In this document: piece after piece, positions 14,815-18,073 of the stretch
How the letters are laid out: each line of letters starts with the position of its first letter
Numbering within the stretch: position 1 is the stretch's first letter
Source of the DNA: CAADGY01 sp900696665
GTDB taxonomy: Bacteria > Acidobacteriota > Terriglobia > Bryobacterales > Bryobacteraceae
Assembly: GCA_035063885.1 (NCBI GenBank)
Contig: JAPSFM010000106.1
Coordinates: forward strand, 1 to 18,073
DNA: 18,073 nucleotides
Direction of reading: 5' to 3'
Program-made: the position numbers and the translations under genes
Notes under the pieces: model-generated
The model's input: the letters and a program-made list of their open reading frames with translations, nothing else
What the model was told of the DNA's origin: nothing
Databases searched by the model: none

Positions 14815-16993
14815 CGCAAGACAGTTCTTCGGCGCGAATCAAGGCGCCACGGATGCGGGCTACTTCGAGTTCTCTGGCGGCCACCTGACCGGCGGGCTCT
14901 TGCCTTCCTTTGGCGGCTGCAAGCTCCCGCTCATGGCTCGCCAGCATTCGTCGAAAGATCGGCGCCGCACTTTTCTTAGGCTGCGCATGGACGCAGCCTA
15001 AGCACACCAGCCCCTTAGGGCAATACTCGCCCGTCGGCAGCGCGCACAAATGAGTGCCCATGTCGCGCATACTACAACTGGTTGAGAAGGCCGCCCATTC
15101 CTCCGCGGTGGGATTGCGCAGGCTTTCTTCCCCATGAAAGGCGATGTAGAGGCCACGCACAGCCTTTCGGTATTCCTCAACCATGGTTTGAGGGTAGAGC
15201 TTGGCATAAACCAAGACGGTATTGATCGTGGCGTGGCCCAGAAGCGCCTGGATGACATGCACGGGCGTGTTGTTGTTGAGATGCTCGGAGGCGAAAACGC
15301 GCCGGCAATCGTGGGGATGCAAGCGAAGCGGCGTGCCATCCGCCTTCGCCGCACCGGCTTTCGCCGACAGCGTCTTCAATCGGCGGCGCATTCCTTGGAT
15401 GCCCAATGCACTTGGATGCTTAAGAGCTTGCACAAGATAGGGGGCGCGCGGTGACGGACGTTTTTCGTGGTGGTCCCAGTGATCGCAGAACGGTACCGCG
15501 TCGCTTCCGTGGAAGCTCCGAACATGCCTGATCATCTCGGCAAGGACGCGTCCCAGTCCATCTCCGATTGGAATCACTCGCGCCCGATCGTACTTGGACG
15601 GCTTCACATGGAGCATGTAGTACACTCGCCCGTCGGGCGTGCGACGCTTTAGGACGTCCAGGGTTGTCAATTCGCTCGCTTCCTCAATCCGCAGTCCACT
15701 CTGCACCAGCAGCTCCAGGATGGCCCAGTCCCAAAAAGCATGTGACTCTGCGGATCGGCATTGCGCATCATTCGGAACCGCCTTGAGGGCTGCCTCTGCC
15801 TCCTGCCAACGCCGAACGGCGAATGCCCGGATTTTCGGCCCCTCCCGTTCCAGGTCGAAGACGGTGGCCGTCATGCGCTTCAGGTGCTGTTGACGGGCCT
15901 TTTCGAAGTCCACACCTCGAAGGTCATGCCTGGCCAACGGCACGGCGCGGGGCGCAAAGGGCGCGAACGGAGAATCGGGCTCGGTTGCCCAGGTGCAGAT
16001 GTCGGCAAAGAATACGCGCACGTTGAGAAGCCAGGCATGCGCTGTGATACGCGCCTTGGATTCGTCCGGACCGACGCCGCGCCCAATTTCGCGAGCTCGC
16101 TCGATGGCGTAGGGGATATATGCGCGTCCATGCAGGGGGAGCACCTCGGCGGAACTGGTGATTTCGGGGTATCGAAGAGCGATAAAGCGCCAGAAGTGGC
16201 CCAGCGCGATCACCTTTTGCCGCAGCGTATTGTAGATGTCGCTGATGCGCGTGCTGTAAACCTCCATATACAGCTCGGTGACGGCTCGAAAAGACTCTGC
16301 AATATTTGCCATCGTGACCAGATGCGCGATCGTGTGGCGGCTGCGCCGATGTCGGCGTGTGGGCCCGCGTTGCGGCGTACGGTTGAACACTCCCAGCGAG
16401 CAGAGTGCGGCGTCCAGAACATCGGTCCCCGTCGACCGCGGAGGAATCGCCTTCAAGTCTTCCTCAGTCAGCTCCGAAATTGAGGCATAGCCGCGCACCA
16501 GAAGCATGCGCAACCCGTTGCTGACGGCGCGCAGTTGTACGAGCGGTCCCGCCCAGGTAATTAGCCCCACCGCTTTTGCGAGCCGATCATGTTGGTCGAG
16601 TAACGGATCACCTGCCGGGAGACGAGCGACCCATCTGGGCATGTGTACCCACGCAATCCACTCCCAACTGGGACGCACGAAGCGGGCCATCACGATCACT
16701 CGCGCACCCCACATCCACCGGTGCGTAGGATTCCGATCCTCACCGGCTCGCCACTTCGGCCAAATGGTCTGCTCGAAACTGGTCCACCGGTCTTGGAGTG
16801 TCTGGCCGCTGCAGCGATCAAGAGCATCGACGAGATCCTTGCAGCCGCGGACCAGGCGTCCTTTGTCATTCGTATCGAAACGGAGTCGCCTGATCGCTTC
16901 GGTGAGATCACTCAGTATGTCGCAGCGATCGTAACGCCTCCCACCGGGAGGAGGACCGCCATCGATTCGGGCTGCATCAGAGATCTTTCCCAC
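14771..16993 (-). CDS. Large tyrosine recombinase with Cys-rich tail (740 aa)
   Basis: The open frame extends to 17173, but the GTG at 16993 is the likely start. AAAGGAGG lies 5 nt upstream, and the longer extension only shadows the preceding recombinase gene. Numbered from that GTG, the catalytic set is complete: R435 (VQSGLRIEEASEL), Lys at 464 or 467 (VKPSKYDRAR), H561 and R564 in HPHDCRRVFASE, H587 (LLGHATINT) and nucleophile Y596 (LVYAKLY). About 380 residues precede the catalytic part, much longer than a normal core-binding domain. The tail has cysteines at 640, 650, 658, 664 and 667 (CPKGLVCLGC), a probable zinc-binding knuckle, then a coiled-coil-like helix. It overlaps the preceding recombinase stop by 17 nt, so it is coupled to it. 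Confidence 0.86.
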   Translation of the reverse strand: MGKISDAARIDGGPPPGGRRYDRCDILSDLTEAIRRLRFDTNDKGRLVRGCKDLVDALDRCSGQTLQDRWTSFEQTIWPKWRAGEDRNPTHRWMWGARVIVMARFVRPSWEWIAWVHMPRWVARLPAGDPLLDQHDRLAKAVGLITWAGPLVQLRAVSNGLRMLLVRGYASISELTEEDLKAIPPRSTGTDVLDAALCSLGVFNRTPQRGPTRRHRRSRHTIAHLVTMANIAESFRAVTELYMEVYSTRISDIYNTLRQKVIALGHFWRFIALRYPEITSSAEVLPLHGRAYIPYAIERAREIGRGVGPDESKARITAHAWLLNVRVFFADICTWATEPDSPFAPFAPRAVPLARHDLRGVDFEKARQQHLKRMTATVFDLEREGPKIRAFAVRRWQEAEAALKAVPNDAQCRSAESHAFWDWAILELLVQSGLRIEEASELTTLDVLKRRTPDGRVYYMLHVKPSKYDRARVIPIGDGLGRVLAEMIRHVRSFHGSDAVPFCDHWDHHEKRPSPRAPYLVQALKHPSALGIQGMRRRLKTLSAKAGAAKADGTPLRLHPHDCRRVFASEHLNNNTPVHVIQALLGHATINTVLVYAKLYPQTMVEEYRKAVRGLYIAFHGEESLRNPTAEEWAAFSTSCSMRDMGTHLCALPTGEYCPKGLVCLGCVHAQPKKSAAPIFRRMLASHERELAAAKGRQEPAGQVAARELEVARIRGALIRAEELSCDVAAAIEASCLASG

Positions 16994-17885
16994 AGGTGCC
17001 TCCTTTGGGCTGGGCGACGGCCTTTTCGAGTTCCAGGATCGTAACTTCGTCGTAGTCGAAGGCATACCGTTCCGCCATGATTTGTTGGCGAGACGCGGGT
17101 CCACCTGCCTGATTGTTGCTTTGATCGAAAGCGGACTTGACTGTCGCGAGGGCCTTGACCATCGCGCTCTCATCGACGTGCATGTACAGATCGGCGGTCG
17201 TGGTTATCTGGGCATGGCCCAAGAGTTCCTGCGCCACTTTGAGGTTTCCGGTCGTTTCCAATACCGCCTGCGCCAGGGTGTGTCGGAACATGTGGGGATG
17301 CACGTTGGCGCCGACCTTGCGGCTGATATATCGAATCGAGGATTCAAACGCTGTATACGTCAACGGCTTTCCCTTTCCTTTGCGGAGGGCCAGCCAAGCC
17401 GCCGAGGTAGTCTCGGTTACTCCGCGCTCGTCCGCGAGGTAGCGATGAAACAACGGCCAAAAGTCATCGGTGACCGGCACTCGATGCTCATCCCGATTCC
17501 CCTTGAGACGGACCGTGATGGTCCTGCGACTTTCGTCGATGTCGACGAGTTCCATGCCGAGCAAGCCATGTCTGCCGGCGAGATCATTCCAGTCACCGAT
17601 GCGTTGTCCTGTACGGAACAGCAATGTGAGGATGCATTTGTCACGGCAGGAAATCGCCGCGCTGATGAGGTGTTGCGCGGTGGCCGGATCGAGCGTTTGG
17701 TGAATTTCTCTTGGCACGCGCCTTCGAAACTCTGCCGCTCGCCGACGAACGGGCGCGTCGCGACCGGCGGCGCGGTGGCGCCCTTCCCCGCCGAAGTCCG
17801 GGGAGACCGGGTTGGGCCGTTGGAGCCACGGGCCCGCGCCATTGTCCAAGTCGCGCCGAATGCAGTATTCAAAATACGACGCCAA
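16977..17885 (-). CDS. Tyrosine recombinase, N-terminal domain truncated
   Basis: A tyrosine recombinase with a complete catalytic domain. R95 is in RTGQRIGDW, K128 in RLKGNRDEHR, H198 and R201 in HPHMFRH, H224 in LLGHAQITTT, and the nucleophile is Y234 (ADLYMHVD). The annotated start is TTG 17885, which gives 302 aa. Core-binding-domain homology clearly continues upstream in frame (ARTINHRLSVLASYFEYCIR), so the original gene was longer. Further upstream the frame becomes antisense to an IS481-type transposase fragment, and roughly 80-100 residues of the core-binding domain are missing. The protein probably cannot bind its site properly. It is the first gene of the second recombinase array. 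Confidence 0.75.
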   Translation of the reverse strand: MASYFEYCIRRDLDNGAGPWLQRPNPVSPDFGGEGRHRAAGRDAPVRRRAAEFRRRVPREIHQTLDPATAQHLISAAISCRDKCILTLLFRTGQRIGDWNDLAGRHGLLGMELVDIDESRRTITVRLKGNRDEHRVPVTDDFWPLFHRYLADERGVTETTSAAWLALRKGKGKPLTYTAFESSIRYISRKVGANVHPHMFRHTLAQAVLETTGNLKVAQELLGHAQITTTADLYMHVDESAMVKALATVKSAFDQSNNQAGGPASRQQIMAERYAFDYDEVTILELEKAVAQPKGGTCGKDL

Positions 17886-17897
17886 GACGCTTAGCCG

Positions 17898-18073
17898 ATG
17901 GTTGATTGTGCGTGCGCGTCGTTGGGCGCGCGAGACACCGCTTTCGCCGTCTATGGCGAGAGCATGGCTAGTTTGTGCCGCGAATTCAACATCTCGAGGA
18001 AGACCGGTTACAAGATCTTCGAGCGATATGAAGACTGTGGCCTGGAGGGCCTGAGCGATCGCACGCGCCGGCC
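17898..18073 (+). mobile_element. IS481-type transposase, 5' part, broken and cut by window edge
   Basis: In the frame containing ATG 17898 and ATG 17964 the translation reads GESMASLCREFNISRKTGYK and then ERYEDCGLEGLSDRTRR. This is the N-terminal helix-turn-helix of IS481-family transposases (pattern LC..F.ISRKTGYK...RY...GLEGL.DR.R). The usual N-terminal 15-20 residues and the terminal inverted repeat expected before the gene are not seen, so the left end looks truncated. The junction with the recombinase gene on the other strand falls between about 17921 and 17950. The catalytic DDE domain, if present, lies beyond the window. Confidence 0.7.

Noticed and set aside
15761..16483. Plus-strand ORF of 240 codons opposite the 740-aa recombinase
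   Set aside because: Same reason; no domain seen in the translation.
17082..17894. Plus-strand ORF of 270 codons opposite the truncated recombinase
   Set aside because: The minus strand carries a complete set of recombinase catalytic residues here, so the plus-strand frame is a shadow.

Overview
The window is a high-GC bacterial accessory region, a patchwork of mobile-element genes with no ribosomal, tRNA or core-metabolism gene. The mixture is a PRTRC-type cassette, a DUF433/DUF5615 toxin-antitoxin pair, a TniQ-like helix-turn-helix protein and several recombinases with cysteine tails. This fits a soil or sediment lineage such as Acidobacteriota or a proteobacterium. The taxon is a guess from gene content only.

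Layout. (1) Positions 52-3565, plus strand: a tandem-HTH protein, a single-stranded-DNA-binding protein, PRTRC protein E, a 5'-truncated PRTRC protein B, a frameshifted and truncated ThiF-like gene, and a second intact ThiF-like paralogue. This looks like a decaying PRTRC cassette (ParB-related, ThiF-related cassette, typical of plasmids and integrative elements). (2) Positions 3566-3836: a non-coding gap with a strong hairpin where the two gene sets converge. (3) Positions 3837-11451, minus strand: a six-gene, tightly packed operon. Read 5' to 3' it has three different tyrosine recombinases (362, 547 and 622 aa), two small HTH plus coiled-coil proteins, and a RecD2-like SF1B helicase. Every junction is a 3-nt gap or an overlap of 4 or 17 nt, which implies translational coupling. 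The 362 aa + 622 aa + small coiled-coil set recalls TnpA/TnpB/TnpC of the Tn554 family. The extra middle recombinase, the second small protein and the helicase are not part of classical Tn554. (4) Positions 11452-12500: gene debris, with two small ORFs, the C-terminal fragment of a J-like protein, and a perfect 14-bp tandem repeat. (5) Positions 12501-13075, plus strand: the DUF433/DUF5615 antitoxin-toxin pair. (6) Positions 13219-17885, minus strand: a second recombinase array, with an N-terminally truncated recombinase, a 740-aa recombinase starting at GTG 16993, and a 531-aa protein with a degenerate J-like segment. (7) The right edge is an IS481-type transposase fragment that abuts the truncated recombinase.

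How it may work together (inference): the recombinases of each array could act as a hetero-oligomer on one element's ends. In array 1 the small HTH proteins could confer direction or end binding, and the helicase and SSB could process DNA during transfer or integration. The TA pair between the arrays would favour retention. The strongest candidate for an undescribed system is the six-gene recombinase-trio/helicase operon. Second is the J-like protein whose C-terminal domain occurs twice near recombinases.
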